From positions 30,915,495 to 30,979,494 of the forward strand of contig NC_053146.1 of NCBI RefSeq assembly GCF_016808335.1: a stretch of DNA of 64,000 bases, written 5' to 3'. A program made the position numbers and the translations under genes. The stretch comes from Panicum virgatum. Lineage: Eukaryota > Streptophyta > Magnoliopsida > Poales > Poaceae. Shown piece by piece: positions 54,186 to 64,000 of the stretch (its first letter is position 1; every line of letters starts with the position of its first letter). The notes beneath the pieces are model-generated. The model saw only the letters and a program-made list of their open reading frames with translations. It ran no database searches and was not told the DNA's origin.

Positions 54186-55240
54186 CCTAGTAACTGATCG
54201 GCTTGGCAAATGGACATACCTCCCACTCTCTCTTAGAGATAGGAAGTTAAATTTTGTTGCAACACCGCGACTACAAAGATGTGGTGGTTCTCTGTAGTCG
54301 GGGAGAGTGGCCCTGATCCATGAACCGGAATGATAAGCAAAAGGTTGCTTGGCAGTGATTCAACAGTACTCCAAGTGTGTGTGCTAGGTTTACCCTTGCA
54401 CGGTTGAAAATTCGATTCAGAATCGTCCTTTTCTCACGAAGATTGAGACTGCTTGATCCCTTTGCTACATAGAGTAAGAAGTGGAACAATAATGATACCA
54501 AATATGGTTGGACGAAATTAATTCCTCTACCGTGTTTGTATAGATAGGTGCATACTTAGAATGATTAATACAACTAGAATTTGAAAGCTAAAATTTAAAA
54601 TAACGACATACTCTTTGTGGCTTTTCAGCAAAAGTAAACCCAGAACCTTTCTAAACCCAGCATGTCTAGATATGGGGTTGCTATATACCCTTAATCGGAT
54701 CAGTCTTGCTGAGTATTAGTATACTCAGTCTTGTTAATGACTGTGTTTTCAGGGATGACTTTGGAAGACTCAAACACTAGCTTGACTTGGCCTAGTGTTA
54801 TACCTTCTGGCTGGTCTATGGAATGGGAACCAACTTCGACCAGCAATAACTCGGATGAATGATGTCATGTTCGAGCTTATCATGGCATCTACCCTACGAC
54901 ATTTGTGTATAGTTGTGTTTTAATTTCCGCTGCAGAACTCCTAAAGTAAGCATAGCTTACTTTTATGTCTTATATTTTAATAAAGTTTGTAAAAGCTAGA
55001 ATTATAAGTTACTAGCTTCAAAACTCTGATGTAAATTGCACCTTTTATCTATGTGATGTAAAATATTGTGGAATGTTGTATCTCTGACTCGCCTTCGTGC
55101 GGGACATATACTTGTGTTACGATCGGATATTCAGTGGTTTCATCGGGATTTTACACGACAGATCAATGATTATACCGGTTAAGGTGTGCTTAGATATTTA
55201 GCGCACTCAATCTGGTGTAATTCAGATTGGTTCTGCCACA
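54186..55240 (+). repeat. 5' LTR, right part, of the chromovirus (copy B)
   Basis: It matches 30542-31598 and ends TTCTGCCACA. The primer site TGGTATCAGAGTA at 55243-55255 has one change from copy A. Leader DNA without a gene follows to 55942. Confidence 0.8.
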
Positions 55241-55942
55241 GCTGGTATCAGAGTAGGCAAGTATACACTGGAGGGTACAACAAACCTTAGAAAATTTTTG
55301 AATAAAAGATGTGCTCTACAAAGTGTTTACAAAACTGTGTTGGACTCGTTAAGGATTGTGCTTAAACCGTAAAGCCCTAGGGTGATGATCTTATGGGTAT
55401 TCTAAGGTGGCTATCAGCTATATATATGATGTGTTTCTGCAGGTATACTAACCATGGTTCGATAGGTTAAGAACGGTTAGGATTTGTCAGCTAGATAATA
55501 TAGAGAGAGACGTATCTATGCCAACGAAACTAACCATGTAAGACCAAATGTATTTGGCAGTTATTTTTGGTGGTGAGGACGATAGAACGTGCATGCATTA
55601 TTTAAACTTGAATGCTTTGCTTTTTGTACAAGTTAGTGATGCTTGAACATCTTTTTAAGGATTTCTAGAGTGTTTATCTTGATTGATTGGTTAGTGAGAT
55701 TTCGGTGAGTTCCTTGTTCCAAAACCTAGATCTAGTTGACCTTAGGAGAAGTAAACTAATTGAGTTTAGATCGAGTTTTGTACCCTTGATCTTTTGTTCA
55801 AGGAATGTTCAAGTGATCAACTAGCCTTGTTCATAGTTTGATCATTCTTGATTCTTTTGAAACTTTACGTTTCAATGAATCCTACCTTATAGCTTTTTTT
55901 GTCCCTTTTTGACGACATCTTCCATTTGAATCTTTGTTTCAG

Positions 55943-56882
55943 ATGGCTGATGTTCCGGGCGATCTTTTGGATGGTGCGGGCCACACCCACACCAATGGAC
56001 TCCACTAGGAAGGTTTTCCTCGCCTTTTGTGGGAATCTCTCCAACTCTTTTGTTACACAGAGCCGCCATAGTATGAATGCTTCACATATATAGCGGAAGG
56101 AGTTATCCGTTGTACTGTGAAGATGACCATACCACAACATCCTTTTAGAGCTCACTGGCAGCCCATAGAGATTGAGCAATTTGGGTACCGCTTCGCTGAC
56201 ACTATCGAAGCTGCCGCTTTAGAGGCTATTACTATCTTCTGCAAGCAGCATCCTAATGAAGTGGCAGAGTACCATATCGGCCTTTTCCCCGCCGTAGACT
56301 ACCACGACCCCAAATGGTCTTTTAGGGTGGAGCACTGTGCACACCTACTTGGGGATTCAGCGGGAGATACGATACATATGATGGTCAGATTTATGAACGC
56401 CCAGCTTCGCCATCAGGAGTTACAGCGCTGCGGTATTATCCACTTGGCTAGTGAGGCACAAGTTACTCATAGCAAGCTGGATAGGCAAATCACTCAGGTG
56501 GAAGAGCTTCAGGCAGCAGTTACTGCCCGGGGACGAGGTGATAGCTCAATGTGAAGAGACGATAGGCCACCGAGAGGACCAAATCGTCGAGAGCGATGCC
56601 ATTATCAATCAGCGTAACACAGTGATAGAGTTCCTTCAGGAACAAGCTCAGGACCTCACTTCGGAGCTTGAGGATGCTTATGCTTATATCGAGTACCTCC
56701 AAGAACACCCGATGGCACCCGATGTCCCAGATCAGCTTGCGGGAAATGAAGAAGAAGATCCAGAAGAAATTGAAGGAGTTTATGATCTTGACTTTGAGCA
56801 TGAAGGTCCAGAGCCCGAAGCTCAGAGCAATGACCTTTCTTTCGGCAGCGAGTCTTCAGTCGGCAACCTCGATGATTTTTAG
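55943..56882 (+). pseudogene. Extra ORF upstream of gag in the chromovirus (copy B)
   Basis: The better-preserved copy. ATG at 55943, the same two in-frame TAG codons as copy A (56006 and 56069), then an open frame to 56554 (HWQPIEIEQFGYRFA; EAITIFCKQHPNEVAEYHIG). One frameshift near 56530 leads into an open frame to 56882: heptad-like Glu/Gln/Leu-rich sequence (VIEFLQEQAQDLTSELEDAY), likely a coiled coil, then an acidic tail ending GNLDDF. The implied product is about 310 residues. It lies between the primer site and gag, in the sense direction. Function unknown; the coiled coil suggests an oligomerising or Gag-associated role, which is inference only. Confidence 0.68.
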
Positions 56883-57223
56883 ATCGTCGAAGCTTTTAGG
56901 CTTGACTTCTTTTAGAAGTAGAACTGTGAGTGGTGTAATATAGCCTGGAGGGAAACACTACTTGTTGTAGCAGAGCTGTATGGAGTAGGTTGTGATGTTT
57001 GTAGCATGTACACCGCCTTAACAGTAACACAAGCTTGGAATAAATGGCTATGTCTTTGTGGAAACATTGTCATTCTTTATAGTTTTGAACTGAATAGAAT
57101 GTGAGATGTACATGTTGTTACAATCAATACCATTCTATTTATGATTATTTCTGTTTTGCACTATGCCATTTGGTAATGGAAGTAAAGATAAACTGTGATC
57201 TAATGGATATCTTCCATGATTCA

Positions 57224-59504
57224 GATGGTGGGCACAACATGTGGTACCCCGGAAGGGTTTACCCATGGCCAAACTAGTGGGTCTCAGCAACCGCCACCAC
57301 CACCTCCTTGGCAGATGTTATGGCCTTGCAAACCGAGTTGCTACGTCAACTAGTGCAGGGGCAGCAAAACAAGCCACGCTCGTAGCAACGAGGACGTGAT
57401 GATCATATTCCCCCGGCATCTAGATATCAGGATTTCTTTGGTACCCAGCCCCCGCTGTTCCGTAAGACCGACGAGCCCCTGGATGCAGATGCATGGCTTC
57501 GGACCATAGAGTCGAAGTTTGCTTTATTGCCAGTATCATGCTCCGAAGCAAATAAGACCCTCTTCGCTGCCTAGCAGTTACATGGCACTGCCCGCATCTG
57601 GTGGGATAATTATCGTGCCATGCTGCCCGCCGATCATGTCATCACTTGGGAAGAATTCAAGACCGCCTTCAGGGCGCATCACATTCCCGAGGGACTCTTG
57701 GAGCGAAAGTTAAATGAATTCTTGGCGCTTACTCAAGGAAACCGTACTGTGCTTCAATATGCACAGGTCTTCAATCACCTATGCCAGTACGCCGGTCATC
57801 ATGCCGATAGTGATGCCAAGAAGCAGGATCGTTTCGGTCGTGGTCTTAACACCAAGCTCAAGGAGCATCTTAACCTTGTTCGCCCCAACAATTTTAATGA
57901 GCTGGTGAATATGGCCATTAATCAGGACGATTGCATTACAGCGCATCGTGCTGAGAATAAGAGGAAGGCACCGACTGGACCCTCTAGTGCGCAGCCACCG
58001 CGGTATCGTTTGGTGCAGAATACAGTTCCCAAGGCCCCACAAAGAAATCCTCCATCGGGAGAAGAAGCAGAAGGCAGATGGGTTTTCAGGCCACCCCAGC
58101 GGCAAGGAGCAGCTAGACCTCATATGCCTAAACAGTAACAATCTGGGCCAAGGCCAAGTTTTCAACAGCCCAATCGGGTGAATGGTAACAACCGTTGCTT
58201 TACTTGTGGAAGTCATGCACACTTCATCAGGAATTGCCTCCAAAACCAGAAACCTGCTCAAGGTCAGAATTCTAATCAGAACAACCAAGGCAAGGGTAAA
58301 AAGTAAGTTGTGCAAGTCAAGCAAGGGAAGATAAACTTTACTACTCTTGCTGAACTTCTGGAGGGCGCACCGATTATGATGGGTACATTCTCTATTAATC
58401 ATAAGCCTGCAGTCATACTGTTTGATTCTGGTGCAACCCATAGTTTTATTAGTACTAAATGTGGGGCAAGACTAGGATTGGATCCTAATCATACCAAGGC
58501 ACCATACATGATTACCACACCTGGTGGTAAAATAGCTTCCAATTGAATCCTTAGGCATGTGCCAATTCAGTTGTGTAGCAGGTTGATTAAAACCGACTTG
58601 ATTTTTTTAAGCCTAGAAGGTATGGATGTTATCTTGGGTATGGACTGGATGACCCAACATAAAGTACTGTTAGATATCTCTTCCTGAGCTATTGAGATTG
58701 ATTCACCATACCAAGGAGCCACTACCCTTTATCTTCCATCCCAAAAATACATCACTTATTGTACCTTTGCCATGGAAGGTAACAAACTTGATGACATCCC
58801 GGTAGTATGTGAGTATGCGGATGTCTTTCTGGATGACTTGCCCGGACTACCTCCTGATAGAGATATTGAGTTTGTGATTGAGCTACAACCAGGCACAGCT
58901 CCTATCTCTAAACGAACCTACCAAATGCCACCAAAGGAGTTAGCAGAATTGAAAATCCAGCTTCAAGACCTTCTGGATAAGGTTTTCACTCGACCAAGCG
59001 CTTCACCTTGGGGTTGCCCAACCCTATTCGTGAAGAAAAAGGACAACAGCTTAAGGCTATGTGTGGATTATAGACCTCTCAATGCGGTGACAATTAAGAA
59101 TAAGTATCCTCTTCCACGCATTGACATCCTGTTTTACCAGTTAGCTGGAGCTAAGGTTTTCTCTAAGATTGATCTCCGTTCTGGTTACCATCATATCAAA
59201 ATTAAGCCATGTGACATTCCGAAGACGGTCTTTTCTACCAGATATGGACTTTATGAATATCTAGTTATGTCTTTTAGCCTTACCAATGCACCGGCTTATT
59301 TCATGTATCTTATGAATTCGGTGTTTATGCCAGAACTATACAAGTTTGTCATTGTTTTCATTGACGACATTCTGATCTATTCCAAAAATAAAGAGGATCA
59401 TGCTAACCACTTGCGAGTTGTTCTTCAAAGATTACGGGATCATCTCTTATATGCTAAATTCTCGAAGTGTGAATTCTAGTTAGATAGTGTGAAATTTTTG
59501 GGAC
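57224..59504 (+). pseudogene. Chromovirus gag-protease-RT polyprotein, cut by an LTR insertion (copy B)
   Basis: Same layout as copy A: ATG 57224, a 4-nt deletion causing a frameshift at about 57307, Retrotrans_gag (about 57400-57905), zinc knuckle CFTCGSHAHFIRNC (about 58196), protease active site FDSGATHSFIS (about 58421) and RT. Here the protease-RT linker and the RT N-terminus are present ([31 protein letters not shown]), and the catalytic site reads FIDD (about 59360). Stops are at 57379, 57572, 58136, 58304, 58544, 58684 and 59477. The frame is interrupted by the LTR at 59505. Sequence motifs and the tRNA-Met primer site place it in the Tekay/Del chromovirus lineage. Confidence 0.9.
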
Positions 59505-61033
59505 TGTTGACGGTCGTTAAGTACGAAATATGACCATCAACTATACTTATTAAAGATGGAAAACTATACCTCTTACTCGCATATTTGTATCACTAACCTA
59601 GCTCCACAGTTGTTTTCGAGAATTTATGTTTTCAGGAGCACAAGTCCGGAATAAGACGAAAACACGGCAAATACACAGACAGAAGACACAGACGATCATG
59701 TCCTGCGTAACATGAGTAAAGGAGGTCCACAAACCAGACCAAACCGACCAACCAAGCCCCAGCACCGACCATCTGATATCAGGACCCACCAGGCAGTGTA
59801 CCAGAGAAGGTCGGTGGCAAATGGCGCCAAGGGGGGTCGGCCGACCCCACCTGGCAGCCAATGAGGCTGAGTTTTGGTGGGAAGCTTGATCCTATCCTCT
59901 AGAGGTCGGTTAGGCATGTTTCCATGTATAGATTTGGCGGGAACCGACCTCAAGCACTATATAAGGGGCCTCCCACCACTCTCTCTCACACACACACCAC
60001 TTGAAGGCCTCTCTCTCTACACTCTCTTGTGACTTGTACTCCTTAGGGTAGTGGAGCTAGGCTAGTACTTCATCTCCTTAGCGAATCTAGTCGTCCTCGG
60101 GGTCGGCGAGCAATCCTCGGCCTCTGGTATGGCTTTGTATTCCGACTTTCTTTATGCTATTCATATTGAGTTCGCTCTTTGTTATCTTGCTATGTTCGTA
60201 GCTTGCTTAGCCATGATCAGTGCTTTACCAAGTTATTCTAGTTGCTTGCTTAGACCAGATGATCTGGGTAAGGATATCGGTTCGTTGTTCTTTTGGGCTT
60301 GCCTTAGCATCTTACCTGTCCATCCAAAGGGTGGGGGACCCGGGGGTGCTAGGGTAGTGACCTCATATGCGGGCATGGTGCCCGGGTATGCGGGATCCTT
60401 CGGATATGACGGTGCTCCACGGTGTGACTGGGGTAGACCGCAGGTGGTGACAGCCCTGTCGGTCCGCCAAGAAGCTGCTTCTCGGTTAGCGTACTCCCCG
60501 ATGTTCGGGTACGGTGTAGGAGTTCATGCAAAGATAAAACAGGACTGGATGTTCTCCAGTGCGGGTCATTCTCCCCGATGTCCCTAATTTCTCGGCACCT
60601 GCAGCTCTAAGCAATGTGGCTAACATAACTAATCTACTAACATGAATAGTATACTAGGAATCTTTGTCTATGCTCCCACTAACCTTCGGATTGCTTGTTT
60701 ATTCTTTATTCATGAGAGTTGGCTGTTCTATGTGTGTCACATTACCCCTGATTATCATTCATTTATCACTTACCCCTGTATAGTCAGTGGTCTTTATCTT
60801 GCTTCATATGTGTCATGGTTATACAACTAAGTAAATATACTTTACACAACCTAGCCATCCCTTGGGAAAATATAAATAACGATACCCTGAATACTTCCAG
60901 GTGAAATGCTACAACGGTATATTCATGCGCTTGCAGATCTTTCTGTAAATATTAAGACATACCAACACCAACATTTCTGGCGGCGTTGCTAGGAACTAAC
61001 CACTCCTAGTGACGATGCTAAGAAATGCCAACA
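59505..61033 (+). repeat. Athila-like 5' LTR inserted in the RT (copy B)
   Basis: 1529 bp from TGTTGACGGTCG to GCCAACA, with TATA-like CACTATATAAGGGG at about 59956-59969. This copy keeps the TGTTG/CAACA inverted ends that copy A has lost by mutation. Confidence 0.9.
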
Positions 61034-61041
61034 AGCATTTC

Positions 61042-61060
61042 TGGCGCCGTTGCCGGGGAT
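61042..61060 (+). other. Primer-binding site, tRNA-Asp type (copy B)
   Basis: TGGCGCCGTTGCCGGGGAT, unmutated, eight bases after the LTR end. Confidence 0.9.
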
Positions 61061-61191
61061 GGCACTAGGTGTAAAGTATATTTACTAAAGTACATTAACA
61101 TGGCAATATAAGTAAGAGGTAGCTACTGCTTATATAGGTTAATGTGTTTATCTTTTTGTTTTCTCCTGATTGGATGAAAACAGGGTAGTGT

Positions 61192-62830
61192 ATGTCTGGT
61201 TTCTCCTTGCCGACAAATTTTGTTGAAAATCCCGAGAAGCTCGTGAGAAGGGTCCGGCCTCGCATCGTCCCTTCTCTGATCTCGCAATCGACAAGAGAGC
61301 CAGCTTCCCAAGCACCATTAATCACTGAACTCATGGCTGAGAAGACTCTCCGCGACTTCTCCGTCCCCTCAACTGCCATTGTGGCAACTGGACCCAACGT
61401 TGATGTTGGGGACATGAAGTTTGAGCTGAAGTCCAGCCTCATTAACATGGTGCAGGCTAGCCCATTTTGCAACAAGCCAAACGAGGACGCCAACGCCCAT
61501 CTCCAAAACTTTCTGAAGCTCTGCAAGACTGTAACCATACGGGGCGTTACAGCTGACGCCATCAGGCTCCGTCTGTTTCCTTTCTCCCTCCTGGGGAAGG
61601 CAAAACAATGGTTTTCTCAGAACAAGGAAGTCGTCAGCACGTGGGACAAGTGTTCCACAGCGTTCCTCGCTAAATTCTTCCCGTTGGGCAAAACAAATGC
61701 CCTACATGAAAGAATTTCAAGTTTCCAGCAAATAGGGATGGAATCTATCCCAGAAGCTTGGGAGAGATTGCAAGAATACATACTCACCTGTCCTCATCAT
61801 GGGATGGACGAGTGGCTCGTGCTCCAAAGCTTCTACAACGGGCTAACGACTACATCCAGAGCCCACCTTGATGCTACTGCTGGAGCAGCCTATCTCGACT
61901 TGACAATTGCCAAGGCTACGGCTTTAATCAAGAAGATGGTCTCCAACCAGGGCTGGAACGAGGAGCGTTCCCAGCCCTGAACCAAAGGCGGAATGCATAC
62001 CGTCAAGGAGACGAACATGCTCGCCGCCAAGCTGGACCTCCTAATGAAGAATCTTGATGAAGCTAACCGGCCACAGGTGCCTGTTCCCGTCCATGCCATG
62101 AACTCATACTTTACGTGCAAGGTTTGTGGTGAAGGTGGACACTCGGGAAATGACTGCCCCGAGACCCAAGAAGATGCAGCCTACATCAACAACAATAACA
62201 CCGGGTTCCGTCCACAAGGAGGCCAGGGGTGGGGTCAAGCACGCCCACCATTCCAAGGAGGAGGTAACAATTTCAACACAAATTTCAATTCGAATTTCAA
62301 TTCGAACCAACCTTCCTTGAGAGACTTAGTCTTTGGCTAAGCTAAAATCAACGAATCATTAAACAGAAAGCTTGCTGCCAATGATAAAATTTTAGAAAGC
62401 ATACATGCTAAAGTTGAAACTCTTTCTTCTACTCATAAAAATCAATTAAGTTTTAACAAAATGATAGAAACTCAACTGGCTTAAATCGCTGTTGCTGCTC
62501 CTGTCTCTGAGAACGGGAAGATCCCGGGGCAACCCGAATCTCTCGTTGAAACTGCAAATATGGTGTCTACCGGGTGGGGCAACCTTCCCCGGTAGACTTC
62601 GCAAACTAACCATGCAGGCAGGTACAATCCCCCAAAGAATGATACCTGGAATGGCCTGGTAGCAGCAATTCAAGAAGATCTAGGGGTACCCATGATCAGC
62701 TGCTCAATCTTCGATCAATACTATGAGCATGCACTCTGAGACCTAGGGGCCAGTGTCAACATTATGCCCATGGTGATATACGAGAAACTCTTATACCCTG
62801 CTCTCTCCCCTACATACACCTTGTGCACAG
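61192..62830 (+). pseudogene. Athila gag-protease (copy B)
   Basis: The first 262 codons are open (61192-61980), giving a nearly complete Retrotrans_gag region (LFPFSLLGKAKQWF, PEAWERLQEYI) without the copy-A deletion. After a stop the frame resumes at 61993 with the zinc knuckle CKVCGEGGHSGNDC (about 62117) and an Asn/Gly-rich stretch. Stops at 62338, 62482 and 62593 are CAA or CAG in copy A. The retropepsin start LGASVNIMP is at about 62743-62769. It ends at the same strand-switch point as copy A. Confidence 0.88.
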
Positions 62831-62849
62831 CATATTACTCTTCCCATAT

Positions 62850-64000
62850 GTACTTATGAAAAATTGGCACATACCTAAGGTTCTGGAAGATGGGGCGTAT
62901 TTGTTTTTCATCCCTCGGTCTTGAGCGGTTGTTGGACTAAACAACCTTCACCGGAATGTTCCCTGCTACCTGTTCAGGTTCCCAACTCGGATTTTTGCAA
63001 GAGTTTTCGAAAGAGGTTCAGGTCTCCCAATGGTACTCTCGAGTCGCTCAAAGTGTATGATCCTCACATATGGTCGAGAAATATGACCATCTTCTTCCTA
63101 TCTCTAAGGCTGATATGTGGAGTTTATGAGTAGGAAAATGTATGCATACCTTGGTTACCTGTATTGCTTAGCCGAAGGGTGATCCGAGTCGGGATCGGTA
63201 CTTAGCCAAATCTAGGTCTTATGGAACATGGGGTTTTTGGAGGGTATGGAATGGATGGTATGAATGGCTTCCCATTTATTTGAACTCCATAATTTGCAAC
63301 TTGAAATGGAGAGTGGGCTTCTCTTTTTCTTTTTTTAAAGAAGATAACTCCACTCTCCTTTGCTAGAATATCATGAACTTTTCTCTTTGGAGTTTTGAAT
63401 GGTGAAGCTTTTGTGGAATGAACTTGTGGTATATGAGATGGTGATTGCGGGGACACATAGCTGGCAAGAGTGGATGTCAATTACCGGAGTGGGTGACTGA
63501 CAGGCCGGCTATGCTAGGGCTAGCAAATGGTGGATTTGTGGGATAGAGACTTGTAGAAGGCAAGTACCATTCCCGAAGTGGATGCACTATTCGACACAGC
63601 TCAAAGTAACTTTAGATACCTCAAAACGGTTTGTGCAATATAAGGCTCTGGATGGGTCATTTTTACCATGGGAAACCTTCACCAAAATTTCAGTTTTTAA
63701 AAGAATTCCGAGGGGTTCCCTACTAGAGCAGCAGTTTAAATTCCGGTTTGGGCTATCTCGAATCCCGCAACAACTTAGACTTTTAGAAATTAAACTCATG
63801 CCTCCACACAACTAGATTTTTAGTGGAACTACTATGTGCCAACTAGTTCAGATACTAGGAGAGGAAAAAGCTGTAAACAAGGCACATACAGAGTTTAAAT
63901 AGAGCAACTATTCATCATTTCCAAAGTGAGAGCTCACACGAATTTCCACTCATATATTTTATTCAAAGCATGTAAATATTTTTGGGGGTTTTTGTTTATA
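62850..64000 (-). other. 3' untranslated part of a minus-strand Athila-like element (copy B)
   Basis: Collinear with about 38.9-40.06 kb; no gene. The sequence leaves the window before the point where copy A reaches the microsatellite and the gag tail. Confidence 0.5.

Larger units (their letters stand above)
54186..64000 (+). repeat. Duplicated nest, copy B
   Basis: Collinear with 30542-40064, including the same LTR insertion point in the RT (GGGAC|TGTT at 59505 and 35607), the same truncation of the Athila gag-protease and the same strand switch. It lacks the three copy-A deletions but has its own stops and a 4-bp deletion near 57307. It runs out of the window. Confidence 0.95.

Overview
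The window looks like plant nuclear DNA, most likely intergenic heterochromatin of a grass. I infer this from nested LTR retrotransposons whose primer-binding sites match plant tRNA-Asp, tRNA-Met and Tat-type primers, a CACTA transposon with TTTTGTCCCGGTTGG hairpins, and a SIRE-like copia LTR. I find no intact host gene and no tRNA, rRNA or CRISPR locus. Every protein-like frame belongs to a mobile element, is broken by stops or frameshifts, or is a by-product of a tandem repeat.

Layout. 1-7250: a gene-less Athila-like element with a tRNA-Asp primer site, a threefold internal repeat, a polypurine tract and a 3' LTR cut off 31 nt before its end. 7251-15050: a GC-rich array of about 73 monomers of 106 bp, partly organised into 15-monomer (about 1587 bp) higher-order blocks. 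15051-27597: apparently a degraded minus-strand Tat-type element (LTR 27082-27597, primer site 27063-27079). It carries 39-42 bp minisatellites and is split by an 8.5 kb CACTA element (16470-24946) with a deleted TNP2 transposase gene and a Transposase_24/Ulp1 pseudogene. 27598-30541: an Athila-like 3' end and LTR, a gag remnant and a Tat LTR scrap.

30542-40064 and 54186-64000 are two copies of one duplicated nest: a Tekay-like chromovirus (tRNA-Met primer site, an extra ORF upstream of gag, gag-protease-RT) interrupted at the same base of its RT by an Athila-like LTR plus gag-protease, which is fused to a minus-strand Athila fragment. Copy A has private deletions of about 37, 224 and 43 bp. 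Between the copies lie a minus-strand gag-protease-only Athila-like element (40723-49470) whose 3' LTR holds a SIRE-like solo LTR with a perfect 5-bp target duplication, and a minus-strand element (49471-52701) encoding a degenerate retropepsin.

The elements do not form a pathway. They share a life cycle: LTR promoter, tRNA-primed reverse transcription and polypurine-primed plus strand. The gag-only and gene-less members would need pol supplied in trans. The most unusual points are the higher-order satellite array with diverged precursor-like units at its edge, the duplicated nest, the extra upstream ORF, and a conserved CTCGAGGACGAGCAAAG module next to the polypurine tract of three different elements.
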